The translations under genes were made by a program, and so were the position numbers. A model generated the notes under the pieces. The model was not told the DNA's origin and searched no databases. It saw only the letters and a list, made by a program, of their open reading frames with translations. Source: Lactobacillus sp. CBA3605 (GTDB taxonomy: Bacteria; Bacillota; Bacilli; Lactobacillales; Lactobacillaceae). From it: a stretch of DNA of 64,000 nt. This document shows, piece by piece, positions 28,396 through 35,372 of the stretch. Location of the stretch: positions 2,108,001 to 2,172,000 of the forward strand of contig NZ_CP027190.1 in assembly GCF_002970915.1 (NCBI RefSeq). The letters are read 5' to 3'. Each line of letters opens with the position of its first letter. Position 1 is the first letter of the stretch.

Positions 28396-28425
28396 TTGTG
28401 TATTTAATCACAATCAGGCTATAAT
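28396..28425 (+). promoter_or_regulatory. MaoC-gene promoter with Rex-like operator
   Basis: TTGTGT (28396-28401) and TATAAT (28420-28425) are 18 bases apart. The -35 lies inside TTGTG-N8-CACAA (28396-28413), which has the spacing and outer half-sites of the Rex consensus TTGTGAANNNNTTCACAA. A second TATAAT at 28381-28386 could be an alternative promoter. Rex responds to the NADH/NAD ratio, which suits an NADH-consuming pathway. Confidence 0.5.
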
Positions 28426-28474
28426 GAATTTGAAATCAACTGATGCAAGGTTGAATAAGTTGGAGGTAAGCAAA

Positions 28475-28921
28475 ATGACAGAATATCAGCGTATTTACGA
28501 TGACGTGATCGCGATTGGCATGGTTGGGGAGTTCTCTAAACGGGTGACTGAGACGGACGTGAATGATTTTGCACGAGTTACAGGGGATTACAATCCGATG
28601 CACATGGATGAAAGCTTTGCGAAGCAGACACGTTTCCAGCGGCGTATTGCGCATGGGATGATTTCTGCCGGTATGATATCGGCATGTGTTGGGATGAAAA
28701 TGCCGGGGCCAGGCGCAATTTATTTGAATCAGAATCTGCGATTCAGCCATCCGGTTTACTTTGATGACGTCTTAGTTGTTAAAGTGACGGTGACAAAGAT
28801 TGAAGCTAAACCGCATTTTAAAATTGTGACCTTAGCGACAACCGTGACAAATCAAAATGGCGAAGTCGTGACGAGCGGGGAAGCCCAAGCTATCCCCGCG
28901 CAACGGCCAGTAACTGCATAA
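28475..28921 (+). CDS. MaoC-family (R)-specific enoyl-CoA hydratase
   Basis: Hot-dog fold protein of 148 residues that interconverts trans-2-enoyl-CoA and (R)-3-hydroxyacyl-CoA. The hydratase-2 motif is intact: GDYNPMHMD with D38, N40 and H43, followed by RRIAHGMISAGMIS. Length matches single-domain PhaJ-type hydratases. The frame extends upstream to 28424, but TTGGAGGTAAGCAAA precedes ATG 28475. It is monocistronic, first gene of the island between rpoC and rpsL, next to a crotonase in convergent orientation that should handle the (S) isomer. Thioester chain length is unknown; a role in fatty acid synthesis is possible but no fab genes are nearby. Confidence 0.82.
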   Translation: MTEYQRIYDDVIAIGMVGEFSKRVTETDVNDFARVTGDYNPMHMDESFAKQTRFQRRIAHGMISAGMISACVGMKMPGPGAIYLNQNLRFSHPVYFDDVLVVKVTVTKIEAKPHFKIVTLATTVTNQNGEVVTSGEAQAIPAQRPVTA

Positions 28922-28931
28922 ATAAGTAATC

Positions 28932-29025
28932 GCATCGGCTCAATGACCGTTATCAAATGTGACTATCAAAATCTGAATAATTAAGATTTTGATAGTCGGT
29001 ATCGAGACTGGTTATTGGGCCGACG
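28932..29025. repeat. Long imperfect hairpin between convergent genes
   Basis: The inner stem GACTATCAAAATCT (28961-28974) / AGATTTTGATAGTC (28984-28997) is perfect over 14 bases. The outer arms CGGCTCAATGACC (28936-28948) and GGTTATTGGGCCG (29010-29022) also pair throughout with two G-T wobbles. The parts between them form an internal loop. It could be a palindromic miniature element or an RNA structure. Confidence 0.6.
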
Positions 29026-29035
29026 TTGTTGCGCT

Positions 29036-29072
29036 AAAAAGGCATTTGGACAAAATCCAAATGCCTTTTTTT
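29036..29072. terminator. Bidirectional intrinsic terminator
   Basis: AAAAAGGCATTTGGA and TCCAAATGCCTTTTTTT form a 13-base stem with A- and T-tracts, ending both the MaoC gene and the minus-strand crotonase gene. Confidence 0.88.
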
Positions 29073-29085
29073 ATCTAAGCGTTAA

Positions 29086-29883
29086 TTATTTACCAGGGAA
29101 AGCGGCTGGTCGTTTTTCAAGAAAGGCGGTCATGCCCTCCGTCTGATCAGCGGTTGCAAAGGTCTGTGCCCACATCTGGGTTTCGAAATCAATGGCAGTG
29201 TCTAATGGTAAATCAGCTGCCCGGTCAATCACGTATTTAGCCATACCAACCGCAATGAGGCCGTTCTTCATGACTGTTTGCGCAATTTTATCAACTTTAG
29301 CCATCAATTCATCAGGTGTGGCAATTTCTTCAGCAATACCAATCCGATAAGCTTCTTGTGCATCAACCATCGTACCCATGGCAATCATTTCTTTAGCCTT
29401 ACCGCGGCCGACTAAGCGAGTTAAACGTTGGGTCCCACCAAAGCCAGGTACGATACCTAAAGTAACTTCTGGTTGGCCGAATTTTGCCCGGTCTGAAACA
29501 ACGCGAATATCGCAAGAAGCAGCGAGTTCTAACCCACCGCCTAGGCAATAGCCGTTGACGGCAGCAATCGTTAATTGAGACAGATTTTCAATGCGGCCAA
29601 ATGTGGCATGTGCTGTTTTCGAAAGTTCAGCAGCTGCTAATGAATTCATATCGTGCATTTCGGCAATATCAGCACCAGCTACGAAAGCTTTGGGACCAGC
29701 CCCGGTAATAATGACAACCTTAATGGTATCAGCATTGGCTTTAATGACATCTAAGGCGGCACCAATATCAGTTAAGGTTGCAGTGTTCAAGGCATTCATT
29801 GATTTAGGACGATTGATAGTCAAGGTAGCGATGCCAGCCTGAACGTCTAGTAAGATATTTTCGTAAGTGTTGAGTTTTAACAT
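29086..29883 (-). CDS. Enoyl-CoA hydratase (crotonase family)
   Basis: Crotonase-fold enzyme of 265 residues acting on (S)-3-hydroxyacyl-CoA / trans-2-enoyl-CoA. Both catalytic glutamates are in place: E119 in GGGLELAASCD and E139 in GQPEVTLGIVPGFGG. The oxyanion hole is formed by FVAGADI and the glycine run. It resembles clostridial Crt and 3-hydroxypropionyl-CoA dehydratases. GAAAGGAAG precedes ATG 29883. The neighbours (enoyl-CoA reductase and CoA-transferase) make the dehydration direction likely. A role in beta-oxidation is unlikely because no acyl-CoA dehydrogenase or thiolase is present. Confidence 0.88.
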   Translation of the reverse strand: MLKLNTYENILLDVQAGIATLTINRPKSMNALNTATLTDIGAALDVIKANADTIKVVIITGAGPKAFVAGADIAEMHDMNSLAAAELSKTAHATFGRIENLSQLTIAAVNGYCLGGGLELAASCDIRVVSDRAKFGQPEVTLGIVPGFGGTQRLTRLVGRGKAKEMIAMGTMVDAQEAYRIGIAEEIATPDELMAKVDKIAQTVMKNGLIAVGMAKYVIDRAADLPLDTAIDFETQMWAQTFATADQTEGMTAFLEKRPAAFPGK

Positions 29884-29915
29884 GTTAATAACTTCCTTTC
29901 ACAAATTCAGAGGTT

Positions 29916-29931
29916 ACCAACGAGTACTTTC
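29916..29931. promoter_or_regulatory. Shared 16-base motif, copy 1 (crotonase promoter)
   Basis: ACCAACGAGTACTTTC here is identical to 31396-31411 upstream of the enoyl-CoA reductase. A near copy, AACGAGTATTTC, lies at 29944-29955. Copy 1 covers the predicted +1 region of the crotonase gene. Confidence 0.5.
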
Positions 29932-29938
29932 ACGCTTA

Positions 29939-29966
29939 ATCATAACGAGTATTTCAAAAATTGCAA
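29939..29966 (-). promoter_or_regulatory. Promoter of the crotonase gene
   Basis: On the minus strand TTGCAA and TATGAT (plus-strand ATCATA, 29939-29944) are 16 bases apart. The near copy of the 16-base motif lies in the spacer, suggesting control by a DNA-binding protein. Confidence 0.55.
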
Positions 29967-30119
29967 CTCACTAGTGAATTTATAACAAATGATCAAGTTT
30001 GACGAATCCCAGCAAAATAAGGTTTTATCAGTTTTAAAAATCACGGAAACGAAAAAATAATTGTTAATATTGTGAATAAAAGAACTAATGGATGACCAGA
30101 AAGCGTTGTGACGCCTAAC

Positions 30120-30136
30120 TATAACATATGGTTATG
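30120..30136. promoter_or_regulatory. LysR-type dyad upstream of the aquaporin gene
   Basis: TATAAC-ATATG-GTTATG contains the T-N11-A signature of LysR-type operators. Its centre lies about 67 bases before the predicted transcription start (near 30195), the usual place for a LysR recognition site. A matching dyad is at 31204-31220. Confidence 0.55.
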
Positions 30137-30159
30137 CTGGTTATGAAAAAATATCAGTG

Positions 30160-30188
30160 TTTACTTGCTTAAATGACTCCGGTATAGT
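30160..30188 (+). promoter_or_regulatory. Promoter of the aquaporin gene
   Basis: TTTACT (30160-30165) and TATAGT (30183-30188) with a 17-base spacer. Confidence 0.6.
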
Positions 30189-30232
30189 TCGACGTGTTTA
30201 AAGCAATCGTCAATTTGAAGGAGGTTTTTATA

Positions 30233-30985
30233 ATGAGTGGCAATTGGCCAGCGAGTTATGCGGCGGAGTTTTTTGGGACTTTAATTTTAGTTTTGTTTGG
30301 GAATGGGGCGGTAGCAAATTCATTTTTACCAGCCACAACGGGGAATGGTAAGTTGGGTCAAAGTAATGGTGGTTGGTTGTTTATTGCGATTGGGTATGGT
30401 TTGGGCGTCATGCTACCAGCGATGATGTTTGGTTCGATTTCTGGTAATCATTTAAATCCGGCGATTACAATTGCAGAAGCCTGCGCCGGAATTTTTCCGT
30501 GGCCCCAGGTGCTGCCTTATCTAAGTTACCAATTTTTAGGTGCCGTGGCAGGCCAACTGCTGGTGTTAGCGATTTATTGGCCACATTATCGGCAAAGTCA
30601 TGATGCGGCTGCAATTTTAGGGACATTTTCAACGGGGGATGCGACGCAAAGCAACTTTAATGGCTTTGTCACGGAATTGATTGGCACCGCGGTTTTAGTC
30701 TTTGGGGCGATGGGCTTATATCGTGGCATGTTCTTCCATCAAAATATCGATATTGCTAATATTGGGGTTGGATGTTTGATTGCAACTTTAGTAATCTCCG
30801 TGGGGGGACCAACCGGACCGGCCTTAAATCCCGCTCGAGATTTAGGTCCTCGGATTGTCCATGCGCTGTTGCCGGTTCCTAATAAGGGAAGCTCACATTG
30901 GGGCTATAGCTGGGTACCAGTTCTAGCATCAATTGTCGGTGCAGTTATTGGAATCTTTCTATATAAAGGATTTTTCGGCTTATAA
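30233..30985 (+). CDS. GlpF-type aquaglyceroporin
   Basis: Six-helix channel of 250 residues in the MIP family. Both half-helix motifs are present: GNHLNPAIT (NPA at 75-77) and GPALNPARDLGP (NPA at 199-201, followed by R202 and D203). The aspartate after the second NPAR marks the glycerol-facilitator branch. GlpF proteins of L. plantarum are known to pass glycerol and undissociated lactic acid, so here it may carry a small hydroxy acid or the product acid of the CoA pathway. GAAGGAGG precedes ATG 30233; the frame extends to 30194 without a binding site. It has its own promoter and terminator. Confidence 0.88.
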   Translation: MSGNWPASYAAEFFGTLILVLFGNGAVANSFLPATTGNGKLGQSNGGWLFIAIGYGLGVMLPAMMFGSISGNHLNPAITIAEACAGIFPWPQVLPYLSYQFLGAVAGQLLVLAIYWPHYRQSHDAAAILGTFSTGDATQSNFNGFVTELIGTAVLVFGAMGLYRGMFFHQNIDIANIGVGCLIATLVISVGGPTGPALNPARDLGPRIVHALLPVPNKGSSHWGYSWVPVLASIVGAVIGIFLYKGFFGL

Positions 30986-31044
30986 TGACTGTCTGGATGA
31001 TTAGCACATGGGATGAAGGTTTTGTAGTTTGCAAGTATTAACAT

Positions 31045-31088
31045 AAAATCGGTAGTCATTCTGGCTTTAGGAATGGCTGCCGATTTTT
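31045..31088 (+). terminator. Intrinsic terminator of the aquaporin gene
   Basis: AAAATCGGTAGTCATTC and GAATGGCTGCCGATTTTT pair over about 17 positions with few mismatches and end in a T-tract. Confidence 0.82.
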
Positions 31089-31203
31089 GGATTAAACGGC
31101 ACAGATTGACTTTTAGAATCTTGAAGCAACTCGTTTATTTTTGTTGATAAGAATCAAAAAAAGATTGTGAAAAAATATCAAGCAATCGCCGGTTCAACGG
31201 TCA

Positions 31204-31220
31204 TATAACTTGTAGTTATA
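31204..31220. promoter_or_regulatory. LysR-type dyad upstream of the reductase operon
   Basis: TATAAC-TTGTA-GTTATA is a perfect dyad; with flanks CA and TG the symmetry reaches 9 bases per arm (31202-31222). It shares the layout TATAAC-N5-GTTATR with 30120-30136 and contains T-N11-A. Confidence 0.6.
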
Positions 31221-31395
31221 TGAGTGATAAAAAAATGATAGTGGTGAATGCCGTAGAAAGGGCTTACATTGTGGATGGAGATAATTAGTTGTCCCGGCCG
31301 CAAGTTGATGACTAATGTGAATAGCTTAATTATCTAACATAAAAAATTCAATAGTCGCTGGCATCAGTGCTTAACAGTTTCGGTTCCCGTTGTTG

Positions 31396-31411
31396 ACCAA
31401 CGAGTACTTTC
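31396..31411. promoter_or_regulatory. Shared 16-base motif, copy 2 (reductase leader)
   Basis: ACCAACGAGTACTTTC, identical to the copy at 29916-29931. Relative to the regulated gene its orientation is opposite, which favours a DNA operator over an RNA element. Confidence 0.5.
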
Positions 31412-31476
31412 GCTGAAACTTGCTTGAGCTAATTCTTACCCGACTAATTGTTAAACTAATAAAGGTGGTTTTTATA

Positions 31477-32694
31477 ATGTCAGAAGCAACGACAATGGTT
31501 CAATTAACCGAAAAATTAAAAGGTAACGTGGCGCGTTCAGTTAATCCAGAAGGCTGTCGTCAAGAAATCCTGAATCAAATTGCGTATGTCCAAGGTAAAG
31601 GTCACTATGCTGGAGCGAAAAAAGCCTTAATCGTTGGTGGTTCTTCCAGTTATGGCTTGGCTAGTCGGATTACGACAGCATTTGGTCAAGGTGCCGATAC
31701 CATTAGTATTTCTTACGAACGGGCACCACGTGATGAGAAGATGCTCGGTACAGCGGGCTGGTATAATAATGTTTATTTCCGAGAAGCGGCAGAAAAAGCG
31801 GGCCTCATTGGTAAAAACTTTAACGGCGACTGTTTCACGCAGGCGATGAAAGACCAAGTGATTGCGTACATTAAAGCCGAATTTGGCGGTAAAATTGATT
31901 TATTAGTTTATTCAGTTGCAGCACCAAAACGGACTAATCCAGCTAATCCGGATGAAACTTGGCGTTCAGTTATTAAATCGGTTGGCGAACCGGTAACTGG
32001 TCAAAACATTAACATGGAAGAAAATAAATTATTTGATCAAACCGTTGAACCAGCAACTCCTGAAGAAGTTGAAGCGACTAAGCATGTGATGGGTGGCGAA
32101 GACTGGGAGATTTGGGTTAACGAATTGAAAGCGGCAGGGGTGTTAGCTGAAGGCTTTAAGACCATCTTGTATTCATATATTGGCCCTAAGAGTACCTACG
32201 CATTCTATCATGAAGGCACTTTAGGCGCTGCGAAAGATGCTGCGGAAGCGTCATCACACAAAATTCAAAAGACCTTGAATGATTTAAACGGCGAAGCCTT
32301 GATTTCAGTCTCACGGGCGGTTACGACGAAAGCCTCCGTTGTTATTCCGATTTTTCCACTGTATTGCATTGCGCTATACAAGGTTGAAGAAACAACTGGG
32401 ACACATGAAACACCAATTATGCATAAAGATCGGTTATTCCGCGACATGGTTTATGGCGATTTAAGAGAAGTTGACGATCAAGGTCGTTTACGGCCAGATG
32501 CTTGGGAACAACGCGCCGATATTCAAGCCAAGGTTGCTGAACTCATGACGAAGATTACACCGGAAAACTTTAATTCTGACTTAACTGGTTATGCTGAATT
32601 CCGGCGTGAATTCTTACAATTGAACGGTTTCGAAGTTCCTGGGGCAGATATTAAGGCCGTTGATTTGGAAGCTTTGAAGAAATTAGAACCATAA
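31477..32694 (+). CDS. Trans-2-enoyl-CoA reductase (TER/FabV family)
   Basis: NADH-dependent reductase of 405 residues converting trans-2-enoyl thioesters to saturated acyl thioesters. The nucleotide-binding motif is VGGSSSYGLASRI (residues 53-65) and the catalytic pair is Y244-x8-K253 (YHEGTLGAAK). Long stretches match Treponema TER, such as MGGEDWEIWV and YSYIGPKSTYAFY. TER works on crotonyl-CoA without flavin and is practically irreversible; the related FabV acts on ACP in fatty acid synthesis. With CoA-transferase next door the CoA role is favoured. ATG 31477 follows AAAGGTGG; earlier in-frame starts lack a site. Confidence 0.88.
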   Translation: MSEATTMVQLTEKLKGNVARSVNPEGCRQEILNQIAYVQGKGHYAGAKKALIVGGSSSYGLASRITTAFGQGADTISISYERAPRDEKMLGTAGWYNNVYFREAAEKAGLIGKNFNGDCFTQAMKDQVIAYIKAEFGGKIDLLVYSVAAPKRTNPANPDETWRSVIKSVGEPVTGQNINMEENKLFDQTVEPATPEEVEATKHVMGGEDWEIWVNELKAAGVLAEGFKTILYSYIGPKSTYAFYHEGTLGAAKDAAEASSHKIQKTLNDLNGEALISVSRAVTTKASVVIPIFPLYCIALYKVEETTGTHETPIMHKDRLFRDMVYGDLREVDDQGRLRPDAWEQRADIQAKVAELMTKITPENFNSDLTGYAEFRREFLQLNGFEVPGADIKAVDLEALKKLEP

Positions 32695-32752
32695 TATAAC
32701 GACCCGTTGCGTTAATCGATGGTTGTTTAATCTTGAAAATGAGGTGTTAGAA

Positions 32753-34348
32753 ATGTCAGTGCAATTTATTAATAGCGATGCAGCAGCCCAATTAATTCCC
32801 GACGATGCAACCATCGCTTTAGAAGGCTTCTTAGGGTCCGACGTTGCGGAAGAAATCTTACGGAGTATTCGGAAACGGTTTGATACCGAGGGTCATCCGG
32901 CTCAATTAGCCATTTGGCATGCTTCTGGAATTGGTGATGGTGCCAATAAAGGGACCAATAACTTGGCAGTCAAAGGGTTACTACGCCGAATCGTTGGTGG
33001 TCACTGGGGGTTAGCGCCACAATTGGAACCGCTAGTGGCAGCTAATGACTTTGAAGCTTATAATTTTCCACAAGGGGTTTTGTCGCAAATCTTCCGGGAT
33101 TCGGCAGCACATAAACCGATTCAGATTAGTCGGGTTGGTCTGGGGACTTTCGTTGATCCCGATGTTGAAGGCGGTAAGCTAAATGAAGCCGCTCAAGCAC
33201 ATGATTTGGTTTCTAAAATTAAAATTCATGGCGCTGATTATCTCGCTTATGAAGTTCCTAAGCCCAATATTGCCATCTTGCGTGGGACGTTTGCTGATGA
33301 GAATGGCAATATCACTTTTGATGATGAACCTTTAACCTTGGAATCGACCTCAATTGCAATGGCGGCCCATAATAACGGTGGCAAAGTCTTTGTCCAAGTT
33401 AAACGTGTGGTTAAAGCCGGTGCGATGCGGCCGAAAGATATTCGAATTCCAGGTTTATTGGTGGATTACGTGGTTGAGACTGCGGATGAAACGATGACGA
33501 TGCAAAGTAATACCACCCAATATAATCCTGATTATATTGATGCGGATGTTGTCAAACCAGCCGGCGCTATTAACGTGGCGTTAGATGCTAAAAAGGTGAT
33601 TGCGCGACGGGCAGCGATGTTTAAGCGTGATCAAGATCGAATTGTGAATTACGGCATTGGTAAATATCCTGAAACGGTCTCGTTAGTCCTGAAAGAAGAA
33701 GGGGCGGCTGAAGACATTACCACGACGGTCGAACCAGGGACGTTTGGCGGCGTACCAATGGGTGGTGGCGACTTTGGTTGTGCCATTGCGCCCGAAGCGA
33801 CGATTGATCAACCGTACATGTTTGATTTCTATGATGGCGGCGGTATTGATATTGCCTTTCTAGGCTTAGCTGAACTCGACCACGCCGGCAACATCAATGT
33901 TTCAAAATTTGGGCCCAAGATTGCTGGTACCGGTGGCTTTGTTAACATTACACAAAATACACCGACTGTAGTATTCACGGGGACCTTTACTGCTGGCGGC
34001 TTGCGGACGACAGTGAGTGATGGTCAATTAAAGATTACGCAAGAAGGTCGGCGGCATAAACTAGTCACTGATGTTGAGCAAATCACCTTCTCTGGACCAG
34101 TTGCACACGAGAATCACCAAAACATTTACTATGTGACTGAACGTGCTGTCTTCCAATTGACTGCGACGGGCATTGAATTAATTGAAATTGCACCTGGGAT
34201 TGATTTACACACGGATGTTTTAGATCAAATGGATTTCAAGCCACAAATCAGTTCTAATTTACATTATATGGATGCCCGGATTTTTGAACCAGCGCTGATG
34301 GGGAACATTACCAATCAAGCTAATCAATCGGTAACGGTTAACGCTTAA
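32753..34348 (+). CDS. Propionate/acetate-type CoA-transferase (Pct/YdiF family)
   Basis: Family I CoA-transferase of 531 residues that moves CoA between short-chain acids through a glutamyl-CoA intermediate. The catalytic glutamate is E327 in VEPGTFGGVPMGGGDFG. The block FDFYDGGGIDIAFLGLAE, then NVSKFGPKIAGTGGF and FTGTFTAGGL follows clostridial propionate CoA-transferase closely. The alpha and beta halves are fused, as in Pct and YdiF. ATG 32753 follows GAGGTG, 58 bases after the reductase stop with no terminator between, so the two form an operon. It would load hydroxy acids onto CoA and free the reduced acid without ATP. Donor and acceptor acids are not known. Confidence 0.88.
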   Translation: MSVQFINSDAAAQLIPDDATIALEGFLGSDVAEEILRSIRKRFDTEGHPAQLAIWHASGIGDGANKGTNNLAVKGLLRRIVGGHWGLAPQLEPLVAANDFEAYNFPQGVLSQIFRDSAAHKPIQISRVGLGTFVDPDVEGGKLNEAAQAHDLVSKIKIHGADYLAYEVPKPNIAILRGTFADENGNITFDDEPLTLESTSIAMAAHNNGGKVFVQVKRVVKAGAMRPKDIRIPGLLVDYVVETADETMTMQSNTTQYNPDYIDADVVKPAGAINVALDAKKVIARRAAMFKRDQDRIVNYGIGKYPETVSLVLKEEGAAEDITTTVEPGTFGGVPMGGGDFGCAIAPEATIDQPYMFDFYDGGGIDIAFLGLAELDHAGNINVSKFGPKIAGTGGFVNITQNTPTVVFTGTFTAGGLRTTVSDGQLKITQEGRRHKLVTDVEQITFSGPVAHENHQNIYYVTERAVFQLTATGIELIEIAPGIDLHTDVLDQMDFKPQISSNLHYMDARIFEPALMGNITNQANQSVTVNA

Positions 34349-34370
34349 AAGAATGTTTGACATTATCTTA

Positions 34371-34414
34371 AAAAATAACGGGGTTGGGAAAGTTAATCCC
34401 AACCTCGTTATTTT
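34371..34414. terminator. Bidirectional intrinsic terminator
   Basis: AAAAATAACGGGGTTGGGA and TCCCAACCTCGTTATTTTT form a long stem. It ends the CoA-transferase operon and the convergent LysR gene. Confidence 0.85.
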
Positions 34415-35328
34415 TATGATGAAGCTACATGTCGCGGTGTGTGCTTAAAATAGTTGGTGAACCAATCGCTAGTGTAATGAACTAAATTGCTAGTGTAGTC
34501 GTCACCGAAGCGACAAAGGCTAATATTCCAAGGGAAAACCGGATCGAATTCACGATGCTCGATATTAGTTCCGGCGTAGTTACTAGCAATTGGGGCTGCA
34601 ATAATACCGACAGTGTCCATTTCTTGGCACATATTAAGAATTAAATCCCAAGAGCTGGTTTGAAAGAAGAAGTTGGGTTGAATCTTTTGCTGCTGAAAGC
34701 GTTGCTTAACTTGGTAAGTGACCATAAAACTATCATCAAGTGTGACAATCCGTTCTTGCCCGACTTCATTGAAGGGAATTGCTCCTGGAAAATCATGGAA
34801 ACGATGTTGGTTGTTGAACCAAACTGCAACTGAATCGCGGTAAATGATTGTTTCAGTAATACCAGGAAAGGTTGCCGGAGCAACAATCACTGCTAAGTCA
34901 ATTTCTTGTAATAAAAGCATTTTTTGTAGTTCGTAGGCACCACGTTCTACGATTTTTAATTGAATCGTTGGATTTTCCTGAATGAACTTTGGAATTGCCC
35001 GATTAAAGACGGTTGAAATGATGACTGGGGCAATGCCAATTGTGATTTTACCAGTTTGAACGGTTGCGTGATCGCGTAGGCTTTGCATCATCGCTTGATA
35101 GTCGAGACTGACCTGCCGACCATTTTGAATAAGATCTTTACCAACGGGGGTTAAACCGGTGATACGACCTTTGCGCCGAATAAAGATGCGCACATTTTCA
35201 ATATTTTCAAGTTCACTGATGAGTTTACTGAGCGCAGGTTGTGACACGTTTAGGACCCGTGCGCTCTTAGTGAGGTTAAAATCGTTATCAACAATCGTGA
35301 TTAAGTATTGAATCTGATGAATATCCAT
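34414..35328 (-). CDS. LysR-family transcriptional regulator
   Basis: LysR-type regulator of 304 residues. The N-terminal helix-turn-helix is canonical (FNLTKSARVLNVSQPALSK), followed by the linker helix and a two-lobed effector domain starting at KITIGIAPVIIS. Such proteins usually sense a small organic acid and activate nearby genes from sites near -65. GGAGAGGAG precedes ATG 35328. It is convergent with the CoA-transferase operon, and LysR-like dyads lie before both the aquaporin and reductase genes, so it is the likely local activator. It is divergent from the pantothenate kinase gene with only 44 bases between the starts. Confidence 0.88.
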   Translation of the reverse strand: MDIHQIQYLITIVDNDFNLTKSARVLNVSQPALSKLISELENIENVRIFIRRKGRITGLTPVGKDLIQNGRQVSLDYQAMMQSLRDHATVQTGKITIGIAPVIISTVFNRAIPKFIQENPTIQLKIVERGAYELQKMLLLQEIDLAVIVAPATFPGITETIIYRDSVAVWFNNQHRFHDFPGAIPFNEVGQERIVTLDDSFMVTYQVKQRFQQQKIQPNFFFQTSSWDLILNMCQEMDTVGIIAAPIASNYAGTNIEHREFDPVFPWNISLCRFGDDYTSNLVHYTSDWFTNYFKHTPRHVASS

Positions 35329-35372
35329 TTAAACGAGCTCCTCTCCAAAATGAAATTAAAGGTGGTGGCGTC

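Larger units (their letters stand above)
31089..31476 (+). other. Long control region of the enoyl-CoA reductase operon
   Basis: About 390 bases without a gene. It holds the LysR-type dyad (31204-31220), a -10-like TACATT (31265-31270) with a poor -35, an RNA-level long-range stem GAGATAATTAG / CTTAATTATCT (about 31279-31336), and the second copy of the 16-base motif (31396-31411). The 13-mer TGAAAAAATATCA at 31168-31180 also occurs at 30144-30156 in the aquaporin promoter. Confidence 0.5.

Noticed and set aside
31477..32694. Fatty-acid-synthesis enoyl-ACP reductase (FabV) as the primary role
   Set aside because: The sequence fits TER and FabV alike, but the operon partner is a CoA-transferase and no fab genes are present. 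Kept as an alternative, not the main call.
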